Assembly: GCF_000018685.1 (NCBI RefSeq)
Contig: NC_010001.1
Location: 1,442,001-1,506,000 of the forward strand
Source of the DNA: Lachnoclostridium phytofermentans ISDg
GTDB taxonomy: Bacteria > Bacillota > Clostridia > Lachnospirales > Lachnospiraceae
Length of the DNA stretch: 64,000 bases
Reading direction: 5' to 3'
Below the pieces are notes generated by a model, which was not told the origin of the DNA, searched no databases, and worked only from the letters and a program-made list of their open reading frames with translations. Below, piece after piece: positions 55,843 to 63,764 of the stretch. Numbering within the stretch: position 1 is the stretch's first letter; the number at the start of each line of letters is the position of its first letter. The translations under genes and the position numbers were made by a program.

Positions 55843-56337
55843 ATGGATGATAAATTAGATAAAAAGTCGAATTCGACGAGAAAAGCTGAGATTACTGGAG
55901 AGGGAAAAAAGTCTCGCAGTACATCCAAAGTATCACTTACCGGACAAAGCATTGATGCGGTAAGCGGTAGCAACATTTCCATGGAAGTTATGAAAGCTAA
56001 TAAAAATATAAATGAAGAGGTTACTGTTGATACAACAGTTCTTAAGGAGGAAAAAATTATGGCACAGGAAGCATTAGGAATGATCGAAACAAGAGGTTTA
56101 GTAGCAGCGGTAGAGGCAGCAGATGCAATGTTAAAGGCAGCTAACGTAACATTAGTAGGAACAGAAAAAATCGGTTCTGGATTAGTAAGTGTTATGGTTA
56201 GAGGAGATGTAGGAGCAGTGAAAGCAGCTGTTGAGGCTGGTGCAGCTAGCGCTGGAAGACTTGGTGAGTTAGTAGCTACTCATGTAATCCCAAGACCACA
56301 CTCTGATGTTGAGAAAATTTTACCAGGAATTAAATAA
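55843..56337 (+). CDS. BMC-H shell protein (PduA-like) with optional 72-residue N-terminal extension
   Basis: The BMC domain starts at Met73 (ATG 56059, AAGGAGG at 56044-56050) and gives a normal 92-residue PduA-like hexamer subunit: ALGMIETRGLVAAVEAADAM, pore region KIGSGLVSV, then GELVATHVIPRPHSDV. The frame is open upstream to ATG 55843, which has its own GGGTGA-type site. The added 72 residues are Lys/Ser/Thr-rich and probably disordered (DDKLDKKSNSTRKAEITGEG, then ISMEVMKANKNINEEVTV). Either start may be used. The main product is most likely the short form from 56059. Confidence 0.8.
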   Translation: MDDKLDKKSNSTRKAEITGEGKKSRSTSKVSLTGQSIDAVSGSNISMEVMKANKNINEEVTVDTTVLKEEKIMAQEALGMIETRGLVAAVEAADAMLKAANVTLVGTEKIGSGLVSVMVRGDVGAVKAAVEAGAASAGRLGELVATHVIPRPHSDVEKILPGIK

Positions 56338-56372
56338 TAGTTTAATTAGGTAATATCCTTAAACTTCTTATG

Positions 56373-56404
56373 ATGGATAAAGTGACAATGGTTGCTTTAT
56401 CCAT
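56373..56404 (+). other. Intercistronic hairpin before pduL
   Basis: Perfect 10-bp stem ATGGATAAAG (56373-56382) / CTTTATCCAT (56395-56404), no T-run. It lies in the 180-bp gap after the PduA-like gene; possible mRNA processing or partial termination. Confidence 0.55.
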
Positions 56405-56517
56405 TCAAAAAATAAGGATTTATATAGTTACAAAAGATTTAGAATAGGGTACATATTAGATAACAAGAAGATTTATAAAAAAGCAATAAACATTAAAAAG
56501 TAAAGCAGGTGAACGAC

Positions 56518-57159
56518 TTGGAAGATAATCAAATTGAACTCATAACCCGGATGGTATTAAATGTACTACAAGAAAAACAAAGCGGAAAAACAGGCTTCGC
56601 GGTTCCAGTCGGTGTGTCTGCAAGACATCTTCATCTAACACAGGATCACGTAGAGCAATTGTTTGGAAAGGGTTATGAATTAACTAAGAAAAAAGACCTC
56701 ATGGGTGGCCAGTTTGCGGCAAACGAGACGGTTACCATTGTAGGATTAAAGCTTCGAGCTATAGAGAATGTTAGAATATTAGGACCAGTGAGAAAGGCAT
56801 CTCAGGTTGAAGTTTCTGCAACTGATGCAATCAAACTGGGAGTTAAGATACCAATAAGAGAATCCGGTAACATAAAAGGATCTGCTCCGATTGCAGTGGT
56901 TGGACCAAAAGGTGCGATTTACTTGGATGAGGGATGTATAATTGCAAAACGTCATATCCATATGTCACCAACCGACGCTTCGACAGCTGGAGTTAAGGAT
57001 GGAGATATTGTTTCTGTCAAAGTAGACGATGAAAGAGAGACGGTATTTCATCAAGTACAAATCAGAGTAGATAGTAGCTTTACCCTTGAGATGCATATCG
57101 ATACGGATGAAGCGAATGCTGCAAAAATTACATGCGGACAGATAGTAACGATTTTATAA
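56518..57159 (+). CDS. pduL: Phosphate propanoyltransferase PduL with N-terminal encapsulation peptide
   Basis: A 213-residue enzyme converting propionyl-CoA to propionyl-phosphate, releasing CoA for reuse inside the shell. Two zinc-binding motifs of the duplicated barrel are visible: SARHLHLTQDH (about residue 36) and KRHIHMSPTDA (about residue 147). The N-terminal helix IELITRMVLNVLQEKQ is an encapsulation peptide. The likely start is TTG 56518, since AGGTGA (56507-56512) lies 5 nt upstream; GTG 56509 would overlap that site. It is followed after 40 bp by the pentameric vertex protein. Confidence 0.93.
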   Translation: MEDNQIELITRMVLNVLQEKQSGKTGFAVPVGVSARHLHLTQDHVEQLFGKGYELTKKKDLMGGQFAANETVTIVGLKLRAIENVRILGPVRKASQVEVSATDAIKLGVKIPIRESGNIKGSAPIAVVGPKGAIYLDEGCIIAKRHIHMSPTDASTAGVKDGDIVSVKVDDERETVFHQVQIRVDSSFTLEMHIDTDEANAAKITCGQIVTIL

Positions 57160-57199
57160 TCTCGAGTCTTACAAAATACTCTGAAATGGAGGAATTAAT

Positions 57200-57460
57200 A
57201 TGTTAATCGGCAAAGTAATCGGTAGTGTTGTTTCAACAAGAAAGAATGAGAATCTGGTTGGAAATAAATTTATGATTGTTGAACCTTTAAAAAGCTTTCA
57301 AGAAAATAGAATAGTAGCAATTGATAATGTAGGAGCCGGAATAGGTGAATATGTGTTAGTTGCACAGGGTAGTGCTGCAAGAATAGGCTGCGGTGCAGAA
57401 AACTCGCCGATTGATTCGGCAATTGTTGGAATTATTGACGATGCAACAGGACTGGAGTAA
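57200..57460 (+). CDS. BMC-P vertex protein (EutN/CcmL family)
   Basis: An 86-residue pentamer-forming protein that caps shell vertices. GKVIGSVVSTRKNENLVGNK opens the domain, followed by FMIVEPL, AIDNVGAGIGEYVLVAQGSAAR and PIDSAIVGIIDD, all canonical. GGAGG precedes ATG 57200. PduS begins 3 bp after its stop, so the two are translationally coupled. Confidence 0.94.
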   Translation: MLIGKVIGSVVSTRKNENLVGNKFMIVEPLKSFQENRIVAIDNVGAGIGEYVLVAQGSAARIGCGAENSPIDSAIVGIIDDATGLE

Positions 57461-57463
57461 AAC

Positions 57464-58792
57464 ATGATGGTGATAGAAGAGCTTAGCCAAATTGTAAAAG
57501 AATATGGAATCTGTGGAGCCGGCGGAGCCGGTTTTCCTACTTATGCGAAGTTTTCTAATAAGGTGGATACTATTATTCTAAATTGCGCAGAGTGCGAGCC
57601 TTTGTTAAAGTTACATAGACAATTGTTACGAGACAGAGCATATGAGGTACTGAAAGCATTTTCTATAATAGCTGAAAGTATTGGTGCAAAAGAAGCAATT
57701 ATAGTTGTAAAACCTTCCTATAAAAACACAATTGCTGCGGTAGAGGCAGAGATTGGTGCTTATAAAAATATGAGCCTAAAACTTTGCAAAGAAGTATACC
57801 CAGCTGGAGATGAAGTAGTATTGATTTACGAAGCTACAGGGAGAGTTGTAAAGCCAGGTGGTTTACCAGTAGACATAGGTGTAGCAGTATTTAATGTAGA
57901 AACAGTATATAACGTTTATGAAGCTGTTATAAATCATCGACCAGTGACTAGCAAATTAGTCTCTGTTGTGGGAGAAGTGAAAGAGCCGAAAACAGTACGA
58001 GTGCCACTTGGTATGACAGTAAAAGAAGTTGTAGAAATGGTAGGCGGTATCACAACAAAAGAGCCAGCTTATCTTATGGGCGGTCCAATGATGGGTTCCG
58101 TTGAAAGTGAACAGCATTTAATAACGAAAACATCGAATGCCATTATAGTGCTACCAAAGGATCATTATGTGATTATTCGTAAGGAAAGTAAGCCCTCTAT
58201 CGATTTAAAAAGGGCAGCGGCATCTTGTTGTCATTGTGAGATGTGCACGGATCTTTGTCCTAGACATTTATTAGGACATCCAAGTAATCCACACCTTTTT
58301 ATGCGGGCAGCAACCTGTAAGGACGTTCAAAATCCTCAGATATTTTTAGATACCATGTATTGTTGTAGTTGCGGACTTTGTTCTATGTACGCATGTGGTC
58401 AAGGATTATCACCTGCAAGTTTAATCACCTTATATAAGCAGGGGTTACGTCAAAATGGGGTGAAACCACAAGTGTTAGAACCAGCGCCAGTAGAACCTTC
58501 TAGACAATATCAGCAAATTCCAGTGGAGCGTTTGATGAAACGACTTTGCCTCACTCATTATAATGTTCCAGCTCCGTTATTTGAGGAGTTACAGAGGGCA
58601 AAAAGAGTGAAAGTGAAATTGAGTCAACATGTGGGAGCACCTGCAGTTTCTGTGGTCTCTGTTGGAGATAAAGTGGTAACAGGACAATTGATTGCGAAAA
58701 GTGGTGATGGTCTTAGTTTACCGGTTCATGCCTCCATTGATGGAACAGTGTTAGAAGTGAATAATCAGTTTATTATGATAGATGCAGTGTAA
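57464..58792 (+). CDS. pduS: PduS-like flavo/iron-sulfur electron-transfer protein (RnfC family)
   Basis: A 442-residue protein. The N-terminal NADH/FMN-binding RnfC-like domain begins GICGAGGAGFPTYAKF (about residues 11-26) and includes NCAECEPLL and PAGDEVVLIYEATGR. A SLBB-type segment follows (about 165-215). Two ferredoxin-type clusters are encoded by CCHCEMCTDLCPRHL (about residue 259) and CCSCGLCSMYACGQ (about 304). A barrel-sandwich domain closes the C-terminus. PduS is known as a cobalamin reductase in B12 systems; here there is no B12 enzyme, so general electron transfer (for example NADH recycling or shuttling to PduT) is more likely. Confidence 0.9.
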   Translation: MMVIEELSQIVKEYGICGAGGAGFPTYAKFSNKVDTIILNCAECEPLLKLHRQLLRDRAYEVLKAFSIIAESIGAKEAIIVVKPSYKNTIAAVEAEIGAYKNMSLKLCKEVYPAGDEVVLIYEATGRVVKPGGLPVDIGVAVFNVETVYNVYEAVINHRPVTSKLVSVVGEVKEPKTVRVPLGMTVKEVVEMVGGITTKEPAYLMGGPMMGSVESEQHLITKTSNAIIVLPKDHYVIIRKESKPSIDLKRAAASCCHCEMCTDLCPRHLLGHPSNPHLFMRAATCKDVQNPQIFLDTMYCCSCGLCSMYACGQGLSPASLITLYKQGLRQNGVKPQVLEPAPVEPSRQYQQIPVERLMKRLCLTHYNVPAPLFEELQRAKRVKVKLSQHVGAPAVSVVSVGDKVVTGQLIAKSGDGLSLPVHASIDGTVLEVNNQFIMIDAV

Positions 58793-58812
58793 AACAGTAC
58801 GTAATTGGTAGC

Positions 58813-58862
58813 ATACGATACTATAGTGCCATACGACAATGTCGTACGCTATAATATCGTAC
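58813..58862 (+). other. Nested hairpin (cruciform-like) between pduS and the BMC-T gene
   Basis: Outer arms ATACGATACTATAG (58813-58826) / CTATAATATCGTAC (58849-58862) with two non-Watson-Crick positions. Inner arms TACGAC (58832-58837) / GTCGTA (58841-58846) are perfect. No T-run follows. It fills most of the 84-bp gap. Confidence 0.65.
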
Positions 58863-58876
58863 AGAAAGGATAATCC

Positions 58877-59425
58877 ATGAGTAAAGCAATTGGAATGGTA
58901 GAATATAAAACCGTATCATCAGGTATTATGGCAGCGGATTTGATGGTTAAAACAGCAGATATTGACATCGTGGAAGCACAAACCGTTTGTCCGGGTAAAT
59001 ATATTATTTTAATCACTGGTGATTTAAGTGCGGTAAATGCTTCGGTAGAGGCAGCCAGAATTCAGTTTGAAACACATCTCATTGATAGTTTCATACTTGG
59101 TAATCCTCACGATGGTATTTTACCGGCAATTTACGGTGCGTCAGTGGTGGAAGAAATCGAAGCGCTTGGTGTGTTAGAAACTTACTCAGCAGCTTCCATT
59201 ATCGTTGCGGCTGATGTTGCAGCAAAAACAGCAGCTGTTGAACTAGTAGAGGTTAGGGTCGCACGTGGTATGTGTGGTAAGTCTTATCTTATGTTAACCG
59301 GTGAAATTGCATCAGTAACCGCTTCTATTGAAGCTGCAAAGAAAGCCATTGGAGAAAACGGTATGTACTTAGATAGCTCTGTACTTGCACATCCAGATAA
59401 GAAGTTACGCAATAAGTTGATGTAG
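58877..59425 (+). CDS. Tandem BMC-T shell protein with probable Fe-S cluster (PduT-like)
   Basis: A 182-residue protein with two BMC domains (about 1-90 and 95-182): AIGMVEYKTVSSGIMAADLM and YSAASIIVAADVAAKTAAV. Cys38 in VCPGK is at the position that ligates the [4Fe-4S] cluster at the trimer centre in PduT. A trimer of such subunits makes a pseudohexameric tile able to pass electrons across the shell, probably from PduS encoded just upstream. AGAAAGGA precedes ATG 58877. It is the last gene of the locus, and a terminator-like hairpin follows. Confidence 0.92.
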   Translation: MSKAIGMVEYKTVSSGIMAADLMVKTADIDIVEAQTVCPGKYIILITGDLSAVNASVEAARIQFETHLIDSFILGNPHDGILPAIYGASVVEEIEALGVLETYSAASIIVAADVAAKTAAVELVEVRVARGMCGKSYLMLTGEIASVTASIEAAKKAIGENGMYLDSSVLAHPDKKLRNKLM

Positions 59426-59897
59426 TAAGTGATATGATAATTGATATAGTAAGTGATATAGATAATATTGATATGAATTTGTAAAGCTTAGCATGAAGGG
59501 TGCGCATGATAAAAAGGATTGCGTACCTTTTTATTATAAAGGAATGGTTCATTTAATTGTAAATTGATTTCAATCAAATATAAACGCACAAATATAAATA
59601 TGCAAATATAAACATGAAAATACTGTATGATTACTTTGTTTCTTAAGCAGGACCGGCTAAAAAGGTAATACTATTATTAGGATTGATTTTAGCTAAAAAA
59701 ATCATTATACTATGCTTAGAGTTAATATTTCAGGACGAAAATTTGTACATTTTGTTATTCAAATTAGAAAAACAAAAGAATTTGATTATGTCAGGTAATG
59801 TATCTGTTGAAGTTTACATAAGTGTTTATTGGATTATAATATTACAAAGGATATATGACAAAATAGTCGCCAGAAGATGAGTTATGGGGGAATGTAA
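59426..59897 (+). other. Intergenic region with terminator of the microcompartment operon
   Basis: Imperfect stem AAGGGTGCGCA (59496-59506) / TTGCGTACCTTTTT (59519-59532) with a T-run acts as the probable operon terminator. The rest, up to the DeoR start, is AT-rich. A 65-codon frame there (59683-59880) starts at TTG with no ribosome site and is not accepted. Confidence 0.65.
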
Positions 59898-60671
59898 ATG
59901 TTAGCAATAGAACGAAAGAATTTGATATTAGCAAAGTTACAAAAAGAAAATAAAGTTGTGGTTAGTGAACTAAGTCAGCTTTTTGATGTTTCAGAAGAAA
60001 CAATACGAAGAGATTTAGAGAAGCTCGATAAAGAGGGGCTTGCAATTAAGACTTATGGTGGCGCTGTATTAAATGAAAATAATAATGCAGAATTACCATT
60101 TACCGTTCGAGAAAATACTAATGTTTCACAAAAGCAGAGGATAGCAGAGATTGTAGCAGGACTTATTAAAGATGATTCTACAATCATGTTGGATGCAAGC
60201 TCAACAGCATTATTTGTTGCTAGAAATATTAAACATAAGAAAAATATAACGCTTATTACGAATTCGATTGAAATTTTAGTAGAATTAGCCGATGTATCTG
60301 GATGGAATATGTTATCAACCGGTGGAACTGTAAAAGAAGGTTCTTTAGCTTTGGTTGGACATCAAGCAGAGAAGATGTTAAGTTCCTATCATGTGGATAT
60401 TGCGATTGTTTCATCAAAGGGAATCGATTCCATTGAAGGATTTTCAGATTCCAGTGAAACACATTCCGAAATAAAAAAGAAGATGTTAGACTGCGCCTTT
60501 AAAAAAATCTTAGTAGTGGACTCCTCTAAGTTTGACAGGATATCATTTAAGAAAATTGGTGAAATATCGGAACTAACTACAATTGTAACAGATTGTGAGC
60601 CAAGTGATCGTTGGAAGAAAGTATTCGATTCCGCTAAGGTGGAGTATTTGTATCCTGGGAAGCAGGAGTAG
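59898..60671 (+). CDS. DeoR-family transcriptional regulator
   Basis: A 257-residue sugar-phosphate-responsive regulator, usually a repressor. The N-terminal winged HTH reads RKNLILAKLQKENKVVVSEL, then DVSEETIRRDLEKLDKEG (residues about 22-45), followed by TYGGAVL. The C-terminal ISOCOT-like sensor domain has DDSTIMLDASSTALFVAR and NITLITNSIEI. GGGGGA precedes ATG 59898. Its place just after the shell operon makes it a good candidate for the regulator that recognises the CCACAT sites at both promoters, with a deoxyhexulose-phosphate as possible signal; this is inference. A strong terminator follows. Confidence 0.9.
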   Translation: MLAIERKNLILAKLQKENKVVVSELSQLFDVSEETIRRDLEKLDKEGLAIKTYGGAVLNENNNAELPFTVRENTNVSQKQRIAEIVAGLIKDDSTIMLDASSTALFVARNIKHKKNITLITNSIEILVELADVSGWNMLSTGGTVKEGSLALVGHQAEKMLSSYHVDIAIVSSKGIDSIEGFSDSSETHSEIKKKMLDCAFKKILVVDSSKFDRISFKKIGEISELTTIVTDCEPSDRWKKVFDSAKVEYLYPGKQE

Positions 60672-60702
60672 TTTTGAATAGGGATAACACTAATTACTCA
60701 TT

Positions 60703-60770
60703 AAAACCTCTGAAAAATCTTCGCAAAAAAACATATTAGTTTTCTTGCTCGATTTTTTGGAGGTTTTATA
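60703..60770 (+). terminator. Intrinsic terminator after the DeoR gene
   Basis: AAAACCTCTGAAAAATC (60703-60719) pairs with GATTTTTTGGAGGTTTT (60751-60767) almost completely. The T-run forms part of the 3' arm. Confidence 0.8.
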
Positions 60771-60816
60771 ATATGATAAGATAAGTGAAAAATGATTGAA
60801 GAAATGGGGTTTACAT

Positions 60817-63510
60817 ATGGAGGAAACACAGAAGGAAGTATCTATAGATAAGTCTGATGGGAATAATTATGGAGAATTCGTCGAAGTAAGGCCGTGGAAG
60901 CGGTTCTGGGCTAGAGGACTCGACAATATTTTATTTATACTCTTTGTTTTTTTCTTGCTTAAAGAACTTTTACAAGTAGATTTAATGGAGTTTGAATCTT
61001 TTTTGGTTTACTTATCGGCCATATTCATATGGACATTAATTGAGGCTGTTTTATTATGCACATGGGGTACAACGCCCGGTAAATGGCTTTTTAACGTGAC
61101 AATCCGTAACGAGGATGGGAAAAAACTAGGATTTGTATCTTCACTAAAAAGAAGCATTTGGGTATGGATTTATGGAATGGGATTTGGAATTCCTGTTATA
61201 ACCCCATTCGGACTGTTTAATCAATATAGGAAACTGACAAAAATGAAGTCTACGACGTGGGATCGTAGATTGAGGCTTATCGTTCGGCATGATTTTTTGC
61301 AAAACATAAAAACAATAATTATCGTATCTACATATATCCTTATTGTGATTTTTAAGATTATTATTCCTTTAGCGGATCAGATGGACGAGGAAACCATGAG
61401 GGTTATGATGTATAACGAGACTCCTGGTTCTGCTTTATCCTTCAACAACAGTGGCTATTCATTAATGGACAGCGGGGAGTATCAGAAAGCAAAAGAACAA
61501 TTTTTAAAAGGATTGGACGCACGTCCAAGTATTGATTTAAAGGGCACACTACTCAATAATTTAAGCTGGGCATGCTTATCACTGGGTGAATACGAGGAGG
61601 CGCTTCAATACAGTAAGGAAAGTTTAGCGATTGATGATCTTAGCAGTGTTGTATACTGCAATTATGCTAACGCCCTATATATGCTTGGAAAGAATAGTGA
61701 GGCGGAGGAAGCATATAAGACTGCCTTGGATTTGGATAAGAAAAATGCTTACGCATATTACGGTCTTGGAAAGCTTAAGTACTATGCTTATGCTTATAAA
61801 GAGGCCATTGATTCATTTAGCGAATATACCAGATTGAAAAAGGCTGATGAGGATGGTTGGTGCTTTTTAGGACTGTCATATCTTTATGGAACCAAAGATA
61901 TGTCAAAAGCAAAGGAATACCTTGATAAGGCAATGAAAATTTCTCCTGAAAATGTCTTTATTATAAGCAGTATGGCCGATTATTATCAATATGTAGGTGA
62001 TTCACAAAAGGCAGAGGATTTATATAAAAATGCTCTTGAAAAAAATCAGGATGATTATGACTTGTTGTATTCTGTTGCTGAATTCTATCAGGATAATGGA
62101 AAGTATGATGAAGCCATTCAATATGCAGAACGTGCTATCAATACTGACGAGTCAGAATATAAAGCATACGGTATAAAAGCGCAGACATTTTTCTGGCAAG
62201 GAGAAAAACAAAAGGCAATTGACACAATTGATCTAATGACAAGAAATAATCTACAAAATGCTGATGCTTATTATGCTGCCGGTAATTTGTACATGAACGA
62301 ATATGAGTACAAGTTTGCTGTTGAAAATTATGATAAAGTCCTTGAGATGAATCCACTTAATGAATATGCCTGTATAGGGAAAATCAGGGCACTTTATTTT
62401 AGTAAACGCTACACCGCTTGTCTCAAATACGCACTTATTACAGAGGATCAATTTAATAATTATGAAATTTCCTGGTATATAGGAAATGTATATTCCAGGC
62501 TTAGTGATTCTGAACAAGCACTGGAACATTACAAAATGGCATTGGAAAAGAATGAAGAGGATGCGGACCTTTTAACAGATATAGGATGGGAATACTATTA
62601 TACTGAGGAATTTACCGATGCAAGCTTATATGCGGATAAAGCGTTGCAGTTAGATGGTACCAATTATAAAGCGACAAATCTTAAAAAATTGATTGAAAAG
62701 AGACAAACTAATGTAATAGATCAAGTTACAGAATTTATAGAAAAAAATTATATGTACTATAAATCCAACGCATCCTATGATACATTAAAAAATAGCTTGA
62801 TAGCAAATCAATCCGAGAAAATAGAGGATATAAGCAAGCTTTTTGACTCGATACATAAAGATAATGATCCATTTTCCTTTATTCTATACGGAGAGAACTA
62901 TAAACGTTACCTTAAGTACCAATCCGGCAAAACAGTAGAGTATAAAGATGTCGGTGAGAATATAAACTACATAAGGATAACCAGCTTCTCCAGTAGTACG
63001 GCAAACGAGTTTTTGGATGTTGTTGATGCCATAGAGAATACCAAAGACAAATATCTGATCATTGATTTGATAGATAATGGCGGCGGTGATACAAACAGCG
63101 GATGCGATATCTTGGATTTTTTGCTACCAGATCGCGTGGTATGTAATCTGATATACAAGGATGGATATTCTGATTCATACTATTCGGATGATGCGTATAT
63201 AGCATTTAAACATATTTTTGTCCTGACAAATGAAAATAGTGCCAGCTGCTCAGAGCTGGTAACCCTGGGCTTAAAAACCTACCTTGACAATGTAACTGTC
63301 ATTGGCAGAAAAACCTTTGGAAAAGGAGTAGGGCAGCTCTTGTTTGAGGATAAAACCAGAGGGTTTGTTATATTTATGGTTAATCACTATTGGAACGTAC
63401 GTGAAGAGAATATAATGGGAAAAGGCATACAGCCTGATATTGAAGTTCTCGGGGATTCTAATGAGTTATACATGAATGAGGTATATAATCTGATAAAAAG
63501 TATGAAGTAG
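60817..63510 (+). CDS. RDD-TPR-S41 peptidase fusion membrane protein
   Basis: An 897-residue protein with an unusual domain order. Residues about 25-160 form an RDD domain with hydrophobic helices (RPWKRFWARGLDNILFILF, then TWGTTPGKWLFNV), followed by one more helix near 170-190. Residues about 215-630 contain roughly eleven tetratricopeptide repeats. The C-terminal part (about 700-890) is an S41 (C-terminal processing) peptidase: IDNGGGDTNSG, the Ser region NENSASCSEL and the Lys region RKTFGKGVGQ match the Tsp/CtpB Ser-Lys dyad. No PDZ domain is evident. ATG 60817 is chosen with ATGGGG upstream; the TTG start at 60796 is less likely. Substrate and topology are unknown. Confidence 0.8.
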   Translation: MEETQKEVSIDKSDGNNYGEFVEVRPWKRFWARGLDNILFILFVFFLLKELLQVDLMEFESFLVYLSAIFIWTLIEAVLLCTWGTTPGKWLFNVTIRNEDGKKLGFVSSLKRSIWVWIYGMGFGIPVITPFGLFNQYRKLTKMKSTTWDRRLRLIVRHDFLQNIKTIIIVSTYILIVIFKIIIPLADQMDEETMRVMMYNETPGSALSFNNSGYSLMDSGEYQKAKEQFLKGLDARPSIDLKGTLLNNLSWACLSLGEYEEALQYSKESLAIDDLSSVVYCNYANALYMLGKNSEAEEAYKTALDLDKKNAYAYYGLGKLKYYAYAYKEAIDSFSEYTRLKKADEDGWCFLGLSYLYGTKDMSKAKEYLDKAMKISPENVFIISSMADYYQYVGDSQKAEDLYKNALEKNQDDYDLLYSVAEFYQDNGKYDEAIQYAERAINTDESEYKAYGIKAQTFFWQGEKQKAIDTIDLMTRNNLQNADAYYAAGNLYMNEYEYKFAVENYDKVLEMNPLNEYACIGKIRALYFSKRYTACLKYALITEDQFNNYEISWYIGNVYSRLSDSEQALEHYKMALEKNEEDADLLTDIGWEYYYTEEFTDASLYADKALQLDGTNYKATNLKKLIEKRQTNVIDQVTEFIEKNYMYYKSNASYDTLKNSLIANQSEKIEDISKLFDSIHKDNDPFSFILYGENYKRYLKYQSGKTVEYKDVGENINYIRITSFSSSTANEFLDVVDAIENTKDKYLIIDLIDNGGGDTNSGCDILDFLLPDRVVCNLIYKDGYSDSYYSDDAYIAFKHIFVLTNENSASCSELVTLGLKTYLDNVTVIGRKTFGKGVGQLLFEDKTRGFVIFMVNHYWNVREENIMGKGIQPDIEVLGDSNELYMNEVYNLIKSMK

Positions 63511-63654
63511 TATGATATAAATTGTATTAATTTATATTGAAGGTACCCATTATACTCGCTGTTCCATTAAGAAGGTACTTTTTTTAGATAACCGGACTTT
63601 TAAATATATATTGCATTATTAAGAGGAATTTTGGAATTGGAGAACGCAAAGATA

Positions 63655-63728
63655 TGTATGTTGCATTGATTTCATTGAAGGATTTCCGATTTCAGTAAAA
63701 TACATTCAGATTTAAAGAAGAAGTTACA
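63655..63728 (+). pseudogene. Short relic of a DeoR-family gene
   Basis: About 66 bp (best from 63664) align with 60423-60490 of the intact DeoR gene (CATTGAAGGATTT, then CAGT.AAA.ACATTC, AAAGAAGA). The translated match to GIDSIEGFSDSSETHSEIKK is interrupted by frame changes and a stop. It looks like the remains of a second DeoR gene. Confidence 0.6.
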
Positions 63729-63764
63729 GTGGGACTAATGTGAGTATACACTGTAACTTTTTTG
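63721..63764 (+). terminator. Intrinsic terminator at the end of the relic
   Basis: Perfect 11-bp stem AAGTTACAGTG (63721-63731) / CACTGTAACTT (63749-63759), then TTTTT. Confidence 0.85.

Noticed and set aside
59683..59880. 65-codon frame before the DeoR gene
   Set aside because: TTG start, no ribosome site, composition of AT-rich non-coding DNA.
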